The notes: generated from the sequence alone by a model not told the origin. 64,000 nucleotides of DNA from Aphrophora alni (GCA_963513935.1 OY740771.1:10321138-10385137); one strand, 5' to 3'; shown: positions 35,191-49,042, counted from the stretch's first letter. Made by a program: numbers and translations.

Positions 35191-36967
35191 GATCTTTGTA
35201 AATCTATATTGATGGATAGATTAATAAATAAACAGAAAACAAAGTCAAACATTTTTTAACAGATAGCCTACCTATGCCAAAAATATGAATTACAGCCATA
35301 TTTTAGACCAAACAATAATATTCTGCAGACAATATTTTAACATCACTTCATATAATTTAGGCAACCAACTTATTACAGCAAACAAATACTGGGTGTCCTA
35401 CCTAAAATGTTACAATAGCTAACTTTTGAATTATAAATATGATAGGGTACTTTAAATGGGAAACCTTCCTTTCTTTTCAATGAAGTTTAAAAATCCATTT
35501 TGTAAGATGTTAAAAATTATCACCATTTTCCAATATGCCGGCCAACTTTGAAATTTGTTATGGAACATCTTGTATTTCATGGTTTTTTCAGGTGTAAAAC
35601 AATTTTTTGTTATTATTATTTTTTTAATCTAGCCGTTTTGGAATTACAGGCACTTGTTCAGAAAATTAATCGTTTTAGGATTTTTATGTTTGATTGTGGA
35701 TTTAAATAGTGTATTTTTGGTTAGGAGTATTTTTCAAACATGTATAATAATATTTTGTAAACTTTTCCTCGACACAGGACTGAATCGATTTTCCAACAAA
35801 AAAAAACTTACATTCTAGTCATTATAGGCGGAAAAGTATGTAATAATAGAATAAATTTTGAGAGCTGGTTATGACTTATAAAATAATAATCTGTTAGTTG
35901 GAACTAGATGCTTGTACAGAAATTCAAAACTGTTACTAAATTGCTGTTTTTTTGGAGGGGAGGTGATTATGAAATAACTTGCTGGATTGCATTTTTTGGT
36001 AAATGATGCCTTCAAAATTTGCAGAAATATATTTTGGTACAGTACAACAAAAATCGATGCTCAACCAAATTTTGTATTTTAGAAATTATTATTTATTTAT
36101 TTTATTAAACAATAACTAAAAGATATCTAGTTAAAATTGTATGAATATATTACACTTTCCACGGAGAGGATGGCAAAAATCTGTTTGTTTAATAATGTTG
36201 ATATTTTCTTTTATGAAACGTTACTTAATCATGTCAAATCAACATTTAAAATAATCAATTTCACAATAGAAGTTTTAGACAATTTTAATCTCTGAAATTT
36301 TTGTGTGCATTTTCTCTTAATCGCCCAGCTGTGAACGAATTATTCCACAGATCATCATCTGTGTATTAGAAATAATAAACAAGCACATAGCTTTTCTTCT
36401 CAACTTTTTTTAAAACGACAACTATTTTGACTTGGAAGATTTTATTATTTAGTTTCAATATTTTGAAGCCTTGTTTGATATCCTTTAAAAAGAAAAGGAT
36501 TTATTGTTGGTATCTCCATTATAACGGCTGATATCAAATAAATATATCATGTACAGTGTCACAATCAAAGATTTTTATTCTAAACTGTTATTATGAATGA
36601 CTATTGAATAAGTTAGATGAGTATGTTGACACAGATACATTACAAAGTGAGATTGGGATATCAATGTTTACCTGTGACTAACAACTTCATTAAGATGAGC
36701 ATCACAGTGCAATCTAAACTTGTCTTCAACTCCCACACAACAGCACAAGTAATGACTGACTTATTGACAGCAATTTTATCCAGTGGCAAAGTCAGAATTT
36801 TAGTTGGAGGGGAGCTTAAACAATTTTTGGAATACTCTCGACAAAATGATGGACTCTTCCCCCAGGAAAAATTGTAAATTTTTAAGGCCAAAATATGGCT
36901 TGTAAATAACATTATCAGAAAATTTGATGGGTGATGAAGTCTTAAAAATTATTGTAAAGTTTATATA
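35191..36967. other. Intergenic, no recognised gene
   Basis: Includes an ACTGGGTGTCC start at about 35391 that resembles the TA-target MITE ends; I could not find its partner end. Confidence 0.4.
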
Positions 36968-37510
36968 CAGGGTGTCTCACAGAGAAACTGAAAGAATATT
37001 AGGACATGTAAGTTGTAAAATTGATTATATATATACAGAGTCTCATGGAGAAGGAAAAAAATGTAAGATGTGTTCCATGGATATAAATGTAGAAAAAAGT
37101 TCATATAAACATGTCCTAAAATAATTATTTTTCAATCTAGTCACCATTTTACGGTTTGAACAAAATATCTTTTAAATTAAAAAACTTTTTTTCAGCCTTT
37201 GGTCTATTTTGTTTTAATAAATGTTGAATTTCTGTAACTTATATTTGTTTTCTAATGACTTTCTTATATCACTCTATTCAGAATTTTTTTGTTTTAGGCC
37301 AATTGTAAACAACTACCAAGAAATTATGTTTTCAGTTTTTTATCAATAACTACTAGCCTTTGACTTACAGAAAAATATTTTATTTGTCGCTAAGAACAAA
37401 CATTTTTATTTTGTCTGTAGAGGCGTGTAATATTTTCATAGGATTTTCCTTTGTGTTTGCGTTATGTTATCAAATTTTGATGTACTATTTTCTAAATTTG
37501 TTTTAATTTC
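36968..37510 (+). mobile_element. Partial MITE of the 12589-13634 family
   Basis: Starts CAGGGTGTCTCACAGAGAAA after TA, then ATTAGGACATGT, as in 12589-13634 (CAGGATGATTCACGAAGAAA, TTAGGACATGT). The interior near 37305 (AACAACTACCAAGAAATTAT, TTTTTATCAATAACT) matches 48625 and 12890. I could not find the right-hand inverted end, so the right limit is approximate. Confidence 0.5.
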
Positions 37511-40500
37511 TTGTCTGCTGTGGATTTTCCGTGGTGGTTTTATGATAATAGAAGTTCCTTTCTTTGCCTTTATAATTATTTAATTATAAATAACAGAAAG
37601 TTGTCAATAAGTGTCTTATCTACATGAAGATAAGTACTTTATTTATAGTAGTCTAATTGGAGATAACAAAAATGTATGTTTTCATTATTCCTTGTGACTG
37701 CCAAGAACTTACTTTCTCATCACAACTGCAATATGTACTTACTGCATTGTTTATATCTATAATTATAATGTTAGGGTTCTCAATAAAAACTCACCAAATA
37801 TAGACTTGGATAAAAAAAACTTTAATTACAATATTAAATTAACAATCACAATGATTTGTTTATAATTTTATTTTTACTCACTCTTAAAATCATGTACTAA
37901 TAAATGTATTTACTTATAGATAACAATAATTTTTATAAGTGCAAGTACAGATTTGAAAAAATAAAAAATACAAATCTGCATTAAGACATGAAATACTTAC
38001 TAGTGATGAGAACAACGTTATTTTTGAATCCAAATGAAGTCTTATTTTCTAATTACAAACCAAAATATACAAATTGTTCATACAATCAGAATATTTTACT
38101 AAATTAGACAATAAAAAAAGTTAACGGAATTCAAATTTAAGTTGCATCTCTTTTGGTTTCTGAAAAAAACGGTTTGCCACTCTTAAGCAGCGATTACATC
38201 AACGAAACATTGTGATAATGTGCAATATTTATTCAATGGCATGCTACAAATGTGTCTTTAGATCATGTTTGCAAGTTGTCGGCATTGTTAACAATCCGAG
38301 TGCAAACATATTGTTAAGCATGATGTAGTACGGTATCATCTCTGCAGTCAAGTTGTCAAATGAAGATATTGTATTTCTTACAACACAATAGGAAAATGAA
38401 TATTCTAACGCCAGATTATAAAGATAATAATAAAAAATCTAACTTTCTTCTGGAATTGGTGAGGGGGGAAAAAACCAAAAATCAGCTAATCTCAAAATAA
38501 ATTTGTAGTGCCCGGTAGTCTCCAAAGAAAAAGTGGTTAGCAAACAAAGTTCTTGTTTTTTTTTTTACAGAACATGGATACACCAAATATCTATCCATCA
38601 CAATAACAAGAGAAATGGAAAGTGAGATTTTACAATTTGATGCATATGGTTTATATGTCCTGAAGAAACCAAGAGTTTTGAATTTCATTCCTCAACAAAA
38701 ATGAGAGCTGGAAGTTAAACGTTTCAACACATTATAAAAACCCATGTTTATTTAAAATTTGATATATTTGTTTACAAATGTAAATTAGATGTACTTAAGT
38801 GGGAAGATAAGGAGGCCAAAATTTCAATGAAGAATGTTTTGAAAAATGTTAATTATGTGGGACTCGGTGGTATAAAATGGAGGGAGGGAATTTACTAAAA
38901 AAAAGTGGCAATACTTCCTATATGTATCATGTTAAATAAACTCAATAGCTCAGTGATTTGACACAGAACTAAATTATAAAATTAGTGACACACATGACAC
39001 AGTTTAAGCTTTTGGTGTAGTAGAGAAGTTGCATATGGCATAACAGTATGACATGATGTTGTCGCATATTACATGACACAATGTTTCTATGGTGTATTCA
39101 CCACTATATATCATACACATGGTCTATATTTACAAATCAAAATGTGTGTACAATATAGTATAAGCTAAATCTAAACTGCCTATATCTTCTATAAACAAAG
39201 AACTTTGTAGCTTATTTACAAACCTCACTAAAAATTAAAGTTTTAGAAATTTCTTTCATTCTGTTCATATTGATATCTCCTATCAATTTAAAATGATAGC
39301 ATAGAGAAGCGGTGAAGTTTTAATGTTCACACAGGTGTAGTAAAATATACAGACATAAAAGTATTAAGTAAGAACTAAACAAATATTGTCCCTTTGTTTA
39401 CAGAGTTACTATCCTTTTTTCTGGACAGTGTTGCCAGACTATTACCTTTCATCATATTTTCACCTGATATGATTATTTCTGATTATTTGCACTTTTATTT
39501 CAACTTCTCTTACTAAAACAGAATTTATATGATAATTACAGTAAATCAATGTTAATGGGCCTAATAATCGGAAATGTGACTGGGAGATTATTCTACCAAA
39601 TTAATCATCGTGGTAGATCCTATTCGTTTATCTCGAACTACTTTGTTTCATGCGAGTTGCATGAACTGACTGTGTACCTGAAGTCTGTCCCATTAGTTTT
39701 ATTTCTCTATTATTATACTCATTGGCTTTCTACTGTACAATAATGGTACTATGCATTTAATACATTTTTAGAATGTCATTGAGTAAACTTAATGTAAGAC
39801 ACAAACATATTATGTTGGTTTTTCTTCAGGATAAACTATAATGAAGGGAAAAAAACAATATAAGGGCATCAATAACCATGAGATTGCAAAACTGTGCAGG
39901 ATGTGAAAAGGATGACTACCATTTCCTTTTAGTATAGATTGATTTACAATTTATCTACTATAAAATGTAAAAAAAAACAAAAAAAAAAAAACTTGTTTTA
40001 TATTAGTGCACTCTTTACCAGTTATTTGATTTATTCTGGACAACCTGTAAGTACCAATTTGACAGATAACAAGGCTTTACTGTATTTTATGTACTTTTGA
40101 GAAAATATTTGTAAACAAAGTTTTAATGATATTTATACAATATGAAAAAATTAAATTTGTTAAGTAAAATCCAGCCAGCCCTCTCCTTGATCCTATTTTT
40201 TTTTTTTACTTTGAATATAACGGACAATGATTCTGAAGTGCAACCAAATGTTTAATTTTCAAATCCTACTCTGAAATAAGTAAGCAACTTTCACAGCACC
40301 TAAAATATAACATAGATGTTGTCTAAAAATGTTACTTTATGATTTATAATTTACTAAACAAATTCTTAAGGGTTAGCAGAAATTTCATTGCATGAATTCT
40401 CTCAGATGACGCAAGTTTACACATCATGTAAAATCCGTGCGAACATGTTTATACCATACATGCATATTTTTGTCACCATACTTATCCAAAATTGTTAAAC

Positions 40501-41643
40501 TAATATAGCTTTGAAGATAATTAATTTCCGAGTATGATGTTCTTTATACATTTTTAATATATTCCATTATATTTACAATACAAAACAAAGTGGTCATTTT
40601 TTAATAAACCATAATTTTTATAAAAAATCAAAAGTAGACCATATTTCATATGGCCAACTTTAAAATGACGTCACAATTAATGTTTCCATCATTATTATAA
40701 GAACAATCTGTTCATGTATTTAATATTGTTCGTATGAATATAAGATGGTGGAGCTAGATCTGCAAAGCCTTAAGGAAAAACATTCTTTGAAGAATTTTAA
40801 GCATTCCAAAATAAATAAATTTAGGAATCTACATTACAATAAATTTCATACTTTTAAGTAGCTAGTTATTAAATTTATTTACAGTATTATAAGCTTAAAT
40901 GGGTATTATTTTTAAATATAATACTTAATGGTGAGGATGTGAGTAAATAATATTAAATCTTTACACGGTTTAAAACTTCCATTTTTTGTCACTGCAACCA
41001 CATCGCAAACACCATAAAGTCATGGCGATATTGAACACTGCATTTGTTTAGGTAGCGTCTGATGAATGAAGATGTTGTGTTACAGATCTTCTATGAATTG
41101 TCCACTATTTTCTATCCAAAAGTATTTTTCAGTAATTATTCACAGTAACTTACTGTAGACCAATACATGTGTGTATTAGTAAATGTTCTCGAGGTCGCAA
41201 TTTTTCTCAAATTTGAGATATATAGGCCAGTTCTGTGAATCATTGGACAAGTTTGTTGAAACCGAAAAATAGATAGGTATGAAAATTTCAATTGTAGTCT
41301 ATTTTCAATTCAGAGATAAACTACAATAATTGTATTACCTGTAAGTTATACAAAATGTGCAACTTTTAAATCACAGGCCCATTACAATAAAAAATAAGTA
41401 AGTGAAATATAGGCTCAAAATTTGAAAAACGAATTTTTAGAATTTTCCTAGAAAAGTATGTATTTTAGCTGTTCATTTTTATAATGATTATCATAGTAAC
41501 TTATATTTTTATATGTTCAATTTTACTTATTTCTTCGATATTAGTCCAATAACAGAGGGTATTCTTCCAATACTTCCTTTATAAAGTAAGCGTTGAATCA
41601 TGAATATTAAGCACAGATCCAGCAAAAGCGTTTCTTTACTCAG
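37511..41643. other. Intergenic, no recognised gene
   Basis: AT-rich with T and A homopolymer runs (about 39966-39990 and 40197-40207). No supported gene. Confidence 0.4.
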
Positions 41644-41737
41644 CGATGGAATGCTGCTGAATCTCAACCACCAGTAGTGTTTCTAAATTCAACGCTGCAG
41701 GCAATAGTGTTAGAAGGCAGCGAACTGCACAAAGAGG
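41644..41737 (+). CDS. Isolated exon-like segment, unrecognised
   Basis: A pyrimidine-rich acceptor (TTTCTTTACTCAG) opens a 94-nt frame encoding RWNAAESQPPVVFLNSTLQ and AIVLEGSELHKE. The frame ends at donor GTGAGA and is distinctly richer in GC than the surroundings. Composition and both splice sites look like a real coding exon, but I do not recognise the peptide or find neighbours in frame. It could be an exon of a plus-strand gene not otherwise seen here, a processed relic, or chance. Confidence 0.3.
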
Positions 41738-41811
41738 GTGAGAATCTCTTTTAAAACAATTTTGTAAACAAAACAAAATTAGTATAACTACCAACAAGTA
41801 TTAAGCATATA

Positions 41812-42858
41812 CAGTACTACCTCGTTTATCCGGACCTCATTCAACCGGATGTCTGGATTATCCGGAACAAAAAATAAAAAAATTAATCAAGGATAAAATA
41901 AAGCAAAAGCTTAAAGTTTCAAAATATTTTAATAATTACTGTATTTTGAATAATATTTATAATAGGCCTATTTTGCAACTTTAAGCTTTTGCTTTATTTT
42001 ATCCTTGAATATGGAGTTTCAACAAGAAATATCTGCTATTACATTAATGTTGATAAAAAACGTGATTTCCTCAACACTACAGTGTCGCCTCGAGGTATTA
42101 GGGCGGGTTGTTGATGCACTGGGAAGAGAAAGTGGAGAAGCAATGACCTTTGCGTCACCATCCCCCTACCCCGATGCGGCATGACAGTGTGAAATAAATA
42201 CAAACCAGGTGCATGTTTACAACGCATCATAAACCATCATGTCATTTTTACAACTTTATTGTTGTCAGGTTGCTAAGACTCAAGGGTGTAAATCAGTAAA
42301 TGTGAACATTTTGTCACATTTTAAAGCGGTGCCGCCAGCTTTGGGAACCCCGTTCTTTTTTTTTGGCAGTTGGCACATCACATCCCCAGTCGGGAGTATC
42401 GAGGACGTGAATGAGAATCGGCATAGTATTTAGAGGTGGGCGTTGTTACTGCTATTTATTTATATTCGTGTGTTAGCGTTTGTGCGTGGAAATGGCGACG
42501 AAACGAAAACGTAATGTGCTTACAATGGCCCAAAAGTTAGACGCATTGAATCGTATAGACTGGGCCGCATTGAAACGTAACACCAAATTAAAACAGAGGA
42601 AGATAAATGACTTTTTTGTAAATAACAACTAAACTCTGTGTAAATTAAAAGCATGTGTAAATATTTCAGGTGTGTAATTTCGTGTATTGTGTAAATTGAA
42701 TGACTGTGTAAATATTGTGTTTTTTCATGACTTATAAATGGTAAGTTATCATTTTATATTTTGTTTTATTTATCTTTCTATAATTTTGGATTATCCGGAT
42801 TTTTGATTAACCGGATCACTTCCGGTCCCAATTAGTCCGGATAAACGAGGTTGTACTG
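41812..42858 (+). mobile_element. Tigger-type non-autonomous DNA transposon
   Basis: 1047 bp. Ends CAGTACTACCTCGTTTATCC and inverted CAGTACAACCTCGTTTATCC, each next to TA. It contains a 46-codon frame that joins the two ends of a Tigger transposase (42492-42632). An internal-deletion derivative. Confidence 0.92.
42492..42632 (+). pseudogene. 46-aa remnant joining both ends of a Tigger transposase
   Basis: The frame starts MATKRKRNVLTMAQKLDAL, the N-terminal DNA-binding helix-turn-helix opening typical of Tigger/CENP-B-type transposases. It then jumps to TKLKQRKINDFFVNNN, which looks like a transposase C-terminus. All catalytic DDE sequence is deleted at the junction near residue 23. It is still an open frame, so a tiny DNA-binding-like peptide could be made, though only part of the helix-turn-helix is left. 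Confidence 0.75.
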
Positions 42859-45217
42859 TAGCTACGAAATTTAGCCACACCTTGGCTACCTTAACATATT
42901 TACCTAGTCTGGTGCTGCTTGTTTTACAGTCCATTTCTAAACTAACGAAGCAGTAATGTGATGTTGAAATCTGTTGGATCAAGCGAACTTAGCAACTACT
43001 TTATTTAGAAACTTAAAATAATGTGATATTTGGGTAAGGTGATTTGCAACTAATCTGCTTTCAGTCAAGCAGTCGCTCTTCAAATGACGTGTCTTTTTAA
43101 ACTGTCAAGACAGCATTAAAACTCATCCAACTGTTTCCAGAAATCACAATTGGAACATACCATCCATGGCAATGAAACAATGTGTTCACAGTAACAAAAA
43201 CACAAGCTTGGTCTTCGTCTAAAGGATAACCTTTTAAAAGATTAACTAAATCAGATTCCACTTCAAGTATTGCATATATATAATAGTCTATGTTAACCAA
43301 TTTAGTATTTTATACATATAAATTATTAATAACATACAGTATGTCTCACATAAGCGGTTGTAAATAAAATGGAATCTAGAATGCTTAATCATAAATTCTA
43401 CAACTATAATACTGCAATGGATATGTGATAAGGCACATGAGCTAGAAAGTTTCACGCCTATCTCTTGAGCATTCACAAATAGACTAGTTTTAAGATCAAT
43501 TGATATAAACAAAGGTGTTACGTTTGAAAATATCTCTCGTCATTGAGTAATGAATGCTACTAGAAATACTTATTTTGTTTTAAAGTTATGGATTGCTCAT
43601 GTTATTGATATTGTTAAATCTGATATTTTCCATCATTTGTATAATATATAAAAACTAATACACAATGTTTTTAGTCAACTCCCGTTGTCACGTGATAAAG
43701 GTAGAACATTTACAAATATGAAAAACACCAACATTTTCTAGAACCATGTTAGAAAACTAGAAATCCAGAAACATAGGGCTAAATCTACACAAGCAATCAA
43801 AATAACTAGGACAATATATAAACGTGAGCACTAGTCGCAAAAAATAGTAAAGACCATGTAGAAACCACAACCTACAGTACACTGGTCAACTAACTAAACA
43901 GAATTTGTATGTAAACTGTGTAGTTTCTAATGGTTTTATAGGAATGAACAACCTTTTGTTTCCTCTTCCAAAAGTTTAGTAGATAGCCTTGTGATCACTT
44001 CTTGTGGAGATTTAACCAGAGAAATATTTACTTTATAAAAATGAGAGTTGGTTTATACTCTTGAAACACTGTGTATTGGTTTTTATATACAGGATGATCA
44101 AAATTAGGACACCATTAGGATTTCTAAAACTATAAAAGATATATAATACTTTAAATGGGTACCTTCCTTTTTTTATGAGATTTAAAAATATGCTATCCGT
44201 CATTTAAAAATATGAAAAATCACCGTCATTTTTCAATATGGCGGCCAAATTCATGTTTTAAATAGAAACACCTAATTTGTTTTTTTTTTCAATATGAGTT
44301 TTGAAATGTTATTTTGTTCCGTTTGATGTTATAATTTTTTTTTTTTTGTCATTACAGTCACTGAAAGAAAACAACCATGAAGGGAACACTCAGAAGGGGG
44401 TCTACGTAGGGCAATTATTTTTCTTAACGCTTCTAAAATACCCTGAAGGTGTTTTTACCTAGTTTAGATAAAAATTATGTTATATTTATGTTGTCTGTAA
44501 TATTAAATGTAAAGTGTCAACAGTTTTTTTAAGTACTTTCTTATTTTAATTTTTAAGAATTGCATAATTATAATATGTTAATTTCTATAAGAGGTTTGGT
44601 TGAAATGTTTTCTTTTAGATATTTCTAAATAGCTAGTATAATGCACAGCTGTACTTCTTTTTCTAAAACCTTCAATTGTGTCCAATCACATTGAAGGTCA
44701 AACTACATAGATAAACCACCTAAGGTGGCCTACATTTTCCACAAAAATGTATTGTTTTATAATTAATGAATATTTTTACAATTTTTTGTTTGTAACCTGA
44801 AATTGAAATGTCTATAAAGAGATGTTTGTCGAATTATAAAATTAATTTTAGTCACTTAAATTTAATAAAATTAGACACTATAACGATTACATTAACCTGT
44901 GTCTTATATTCTGTAAGATATTATATTTTTACCCCAAATTTAAGATAAAAAATAATTAAATGCACCCACAAAAATAGAATATGTAATAGATTTACAATAT
45001 GTTGGGTTTATCTAAACTTGGAAGGCATAATTTTGAAAGAGAAAGTATAAAAGAGCGGGAGAATAGTAAAATAAAACTATAATGATTAAGTAATCACTGA
45101 GATAAAAATACAAATAATAACTAAGTTTGGGTTTTAAGTAGAATTCATGGGATGTGGCAATAAAAAGTTGGCATAGACAAATAAATGTATTATTATGAAA
45201 TAATTAATTAAGTGATA
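42859..45217. other. Intergenic, no recognised gene
   Basis: Contains a CAGGATGATC start at about 44096 preceded by TA, similar to the MITE ends elsewhere; no partner end found. Confidence 0.4.
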
Positions 45218-45951
45218 CAGTGTACTCCCGATTATCTGTGAAATTGGGTGGCACAGACATCGCGGATAACAAAAATCGAGGATAATATGCAAGAATGCTA
45301 AAAATAATGGAAAAATATGTAATAAAAAAATAGTTATAACATAAAAAGACTTTAATATACTGTACATAATACATAATATACAGTAAAAACGTATAAATTA
45401 AAAACATTTTACATGAAATAAAAAAATGTAATAAATGAGAAGTTTTTATAGTAAAACAAAAGAACAATACAGGAAACACATGCTACACTAGTACAGTACT
45501 GCAATTTTAATTACCTAACGGTTTAAAAAAAAACATCAAATATTGTATTTTGTTTCTTACTGAGAAAACACCGTTTCTTGATTTATGACTGAACTTTTCT
45601 TAGCATCAGTTTTTAGCTAACTGCGTGTAATTCCTCTAAATACTGGAGCAGTGAGCAGTCCATTGATGTGTTGCAAGGCCACTTCATGTGTCAATTGCGC
45701 AAGCGTGTATGTTCCTTCTTTCTCTTCACTTACACCTTGCTTTGTCTGCTATTTCTTGGTCCGTCAGTTGCTCGAATCCCGGCTCATTAGCGTCACAGTC
45801 CAACCACTCTAGACAGTAAGCTTAGCTCTACTGCACAACTTCGTTATCGTAGTTTTGCTGGTTATTACCCGTACTAAACATCTAAAGAAAACCGTAATTT
45901 TTTTTTTACTTATTTATTCTGCAGGACTCGCGGATAATTGGGAGTACACTG
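45218..45951 (-). mobile_element. Tigger-type DNA transposon, deletion derivative
   Basis: 734 bp. Ends CAGTGTACTCCCGATTATC and inverted CAGTGTACTCCCAATTATC, each next to TA. It keeps part of the transposase C-terminus on the minus strand (45640-45815). Confidence 0.9.
45610..45815 (-). pseudogene. Tigger transposase C-terminal remnant
   Basis: Minus-strand EWLDCDANEPGFEQLTDQ and EIADKA, followed after a stop and frame change by HEVALQHINGLL. This is the acidic region plus the helix with SHxEAL-like sequence found at the end of Tigger transposases. No catalytic residues remain. Confidence 0.75.
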
Positions 45952-46306
45952 TAGTTACAAGTCTAAATTTAAAATAATCAGAAGTAAATGAAGAAAAAAT
46001 AAAAAAATTAAAATTATGACAGTAAATGTAATTGTGATGAAAAAGAAAATGTTGTAAAAGGTAAAACCGGTGTTACTGAATATTCAAGTAACGCCATGTA
46101 TGAAACTTGTTTCTAAATTGATCAGTGACCTTTCTTCAATTTAAATGAACTTTTGAGAACAATTAAAGATTAATTTTTAACAATTTTAAGGAACATTTAT
46201 AAGTAAATTGGAATTTAAATAACTAATAAACCAGATTTATTTTTTAATGTTTAGAATAAGTGATAGTTGTAAGGAATAGATTTAAATGAATACATGCAAA
46301 TATTAA

Positions 46307-47253
46307 CACATTGAAGCCTAAGCCCGAGTATAGGTCGGGCAGACGCGCCAGCGCTCGCCGCCGAACCCCGAGTATACATCGGGCCTCGCTATATAATTCT
46401 ATACAATCGCGATGTCGGCATATAATCGGGTTTCAGCACTTTCGTATAGCTAATTGGTTATTTATCTTTGTATGTCTTTGATTTTCGAATAGTCTGTGCT
46501 GTTGATTTGGACTAAATAAAAATATTACGAAGCTGTTGCTGTGCAACGTAACACGTCTACGAGAACACAGCAGACATTTGTTTTCTGCAAAGTGACTGAC
46601 TGACTAATCAAGATTGGTTATGTTTGTTTGGTGTTTTTCTTGAATACTAAATACTTTTTGAGTTATACAAGGAATCTTTTAGTTTATTTTAGTAGTTAGG
46701 CCCAGTATTTTTGTGTTTGTATAAATAAATATTTTAGTTATAGTTTACAAAATATGGCAGACGATTTATTGAAAAGTGATTCAATTCGCGATCTTTTGTT
46801 TGATGAATCTGATGGCGAATCCGAGCCAGACATAGGCCAAGGTGATGGAAATAATTCAATTAGTTTGAGAGAAACATTGACATTTTGAGAGAAACATTGA
46901 CATTTTGAGAGAAAATGTGAATGAACCGATTTTTGATTGTGATTCTGAAGGCGAAATCGATGACATTAACGATCCAGACTTTTTACCGACAACCTTGGGC
47001 CTATTAGTGTTGTGTAGCTATTTTTGTTTGTGTTTGTATTTTACCCTTTTTCAAGACTAAGGAGCTTTTACTGTGAGTAAAATATGTATTTACATGTATA
47101 TATATTTAAAAAGGTAATTTCTTTGGGTTTAAAATGATATATAATAAGTCATATATAATAAATATAACAAATACCACAATTTTTTAAAAACATGTCCAAA
47201 AACCCCCAGGCACAATAGGAAAGCAGCACGTTAGAGAGTTAGGCTTCAAAGTG
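46307..47253 (+). mobile_element. piggyBac-like element, internally deleted
   Basis: 947 bp flanked by TTAA at 46303-46306 and 47254-47257. Terminal inverted repeats are CACATTGAAGCCTAA and inverted CACTTTGAAGCCTAA (14 of 15). TTAA duplication is the signature of piggyBac. It encodes only the start of a transposase. Confidence 0.9.
46754..46888 (+). pseudogene. piggyBac-like transposase N-terminal remnant
   Basis: 44 codons starting MADDLLKSDSIRDLLFDESD, the acidic N-terminus typical of this family, stopped by a 20-bp tandem duplication (unit from 46867, repeated at 46887) that shifts the frame. The family-like acidic stretch resumes downstream in another frame (DSEGEIDDINDPDFLP, about 46940-46990) and then ends. 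The DDD catalytic domain is absent. Confidence 0.7.
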
Positions 47254-48186
47254 TTAAAGAGACTATACTTAATTACCCCAAGAGAGAGAAAGAGAGAAAG
47301 AATTAAAATTGTTGTTAAAAATAAAATAAATAATGTTTTTACATTGACTTGCATAGTATATAAAAATAATTACAAGGAATTTATGTATGTCTGACATTCC
47401 GATTATATAATTATGTTTATGTTAAATATGATTTTTCTTGTTATTTATGTGTTGTTATTACAGCGGTGATTGAATAAAATGTTATTGGATTAAGATTGGC
47501 TATAGTACATGAAATAAGGAGAATTGTCCGCCATATTGAAAATAATTGTTTAAATAGAACAAGGTAAAGTGAATTAATAACAAGATTTTATTTTCATAAT
47601 TTGGGCAAATTAAAAATGAACAATTTTAATTTGAAAAAGAGTAATTTAAAAAAAATAATTTTTATAATTTTGATTTAAAGATCTGTACAATTTAAAAACA
47701 ATTCAGACAAACTTTTATAACATTCTTAAATTTAAATTTATAACACATGGTATAGTATATATGTTGGTGTTTAGTGTGTTATGTACTCCGCCTAATTACT
47801 CCGCCTAATACAGTCAATTGTGCCCAGCAAAACAGTGCTGTAACGGTAAATACTACAACAAAATAACAATACATAATGTAGAGAAATGCTTTCACATATA
47901 AACAATCACGAGCAATATTTTCAAACATTAAGTTACACATGTTTTGTTAGTCTGAATTTTTTCAAAATTTCAGTTAAAAATGCATCCCAAGGCATCCCAT
48001 TGTCCATCACATCATGGACAAACGTCCTTACTACCAAACACTCATTCTGCGTGCAAGTTTGAAATGTTTTCATATTTACAGATGTTTGTTTAATCTACAA
48101 TACAAACATAGACATTAATTTTCAGTAATGGGTCAATATGGCTTTACTAATTATTCCTGAACCAAGTCATAATTTTTTGTTTTATA
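47254..48186. other. Intergenic, no recognised feature
   Basis: AT-rich; a short GAGA-rich stretch lies at 47281-47301. Confidence 0.45.
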
Positions 48187-49042
48187 CAGAGTGTTCCATA
48201 AGTAAGGTGCCAAACTTTAGGAATTGATTCTGTGGGTGAAAATAAAGAAAAACTTAAGAATATATTTCTTCAAAAACGCTTATTTTTCCAGATATCCACC
48301 ATTATGTTTTTAAACAATTAAAACTTTAATTTATAATTAATTATAAAACAAATTATCATAAATTATAGAAAAGATATGGCAAATTGCGACACTTCAAACA
48401 TAAAATAAATGTTTGCAATTCGTTTAATAAATACAATTTACGTTTGTTTTATTTTTGTACATTTTTCAAGATATTTAGCACGAAAAAAATAAACAGGTGC
48501 CATTTTGAAATAGTTAAGAGTCTCATTTGAATTTTCAGAGCAATAGTTTAAAAAAAAATTATTAAAAGTTTTATAATTTTAAAATATTTTGGTTCTAGGT
48601 CAACTTTTGGGTGTTGTAGACAACTATCAAAAAATTATTAGTTTCCTGTTTTTTTATCAATAACTCGGTTATTTTTTCTTACAAAATCGTTATGTTTGTC
48701 ATTAAAAGAAAATTTTATATCTCTTGTTATTTTGTAAAGTTAATGGTTTTCGAAATATTCAATATTAAATATTTTTAACAACCGCTATTTTGAAAATATA
48801 CAAAATAAAGTCTTTATTTTCAGTACACCTATAAAACGTAACATACGAAATGCGTATGCTAAATTTTAACGCAATATTTTTTCTATTCCCAAAGATATAA
48901 CTTTTTTTGTAAAAAAAACAAAATGACGGATATTTGGAAAACTAAGCATTTTCAGAAAAAAAATTGTATTCCTAGGTTTTTCTTTATCTTGCCCTACAGA
49001 ATCATTTCCTAAAATCTGGCTGCTTACTTACGTGACATCCTG
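48187..49042. mobile_element. MITE, TA target site, same broad family as 12589-13634
   Basis: 856 bp with ends CAGAGTGTTCCATAAGTAAG and inverted CAGGATGTCACGTAAGTAAG, each next to TA. The interior (ACTATCAAAAAATTATTAG, TTTTTATCAATAACTCGG) is shared with the elements at 12589 and 36968. No transposase. Confidence 0.8.

Noticed and set aside
36617..36877. 86-codon plus-strand frame as a coding exon
   Set aside because: Both strands are open here, no splice signals bound a conserved segment and no family is recognised.
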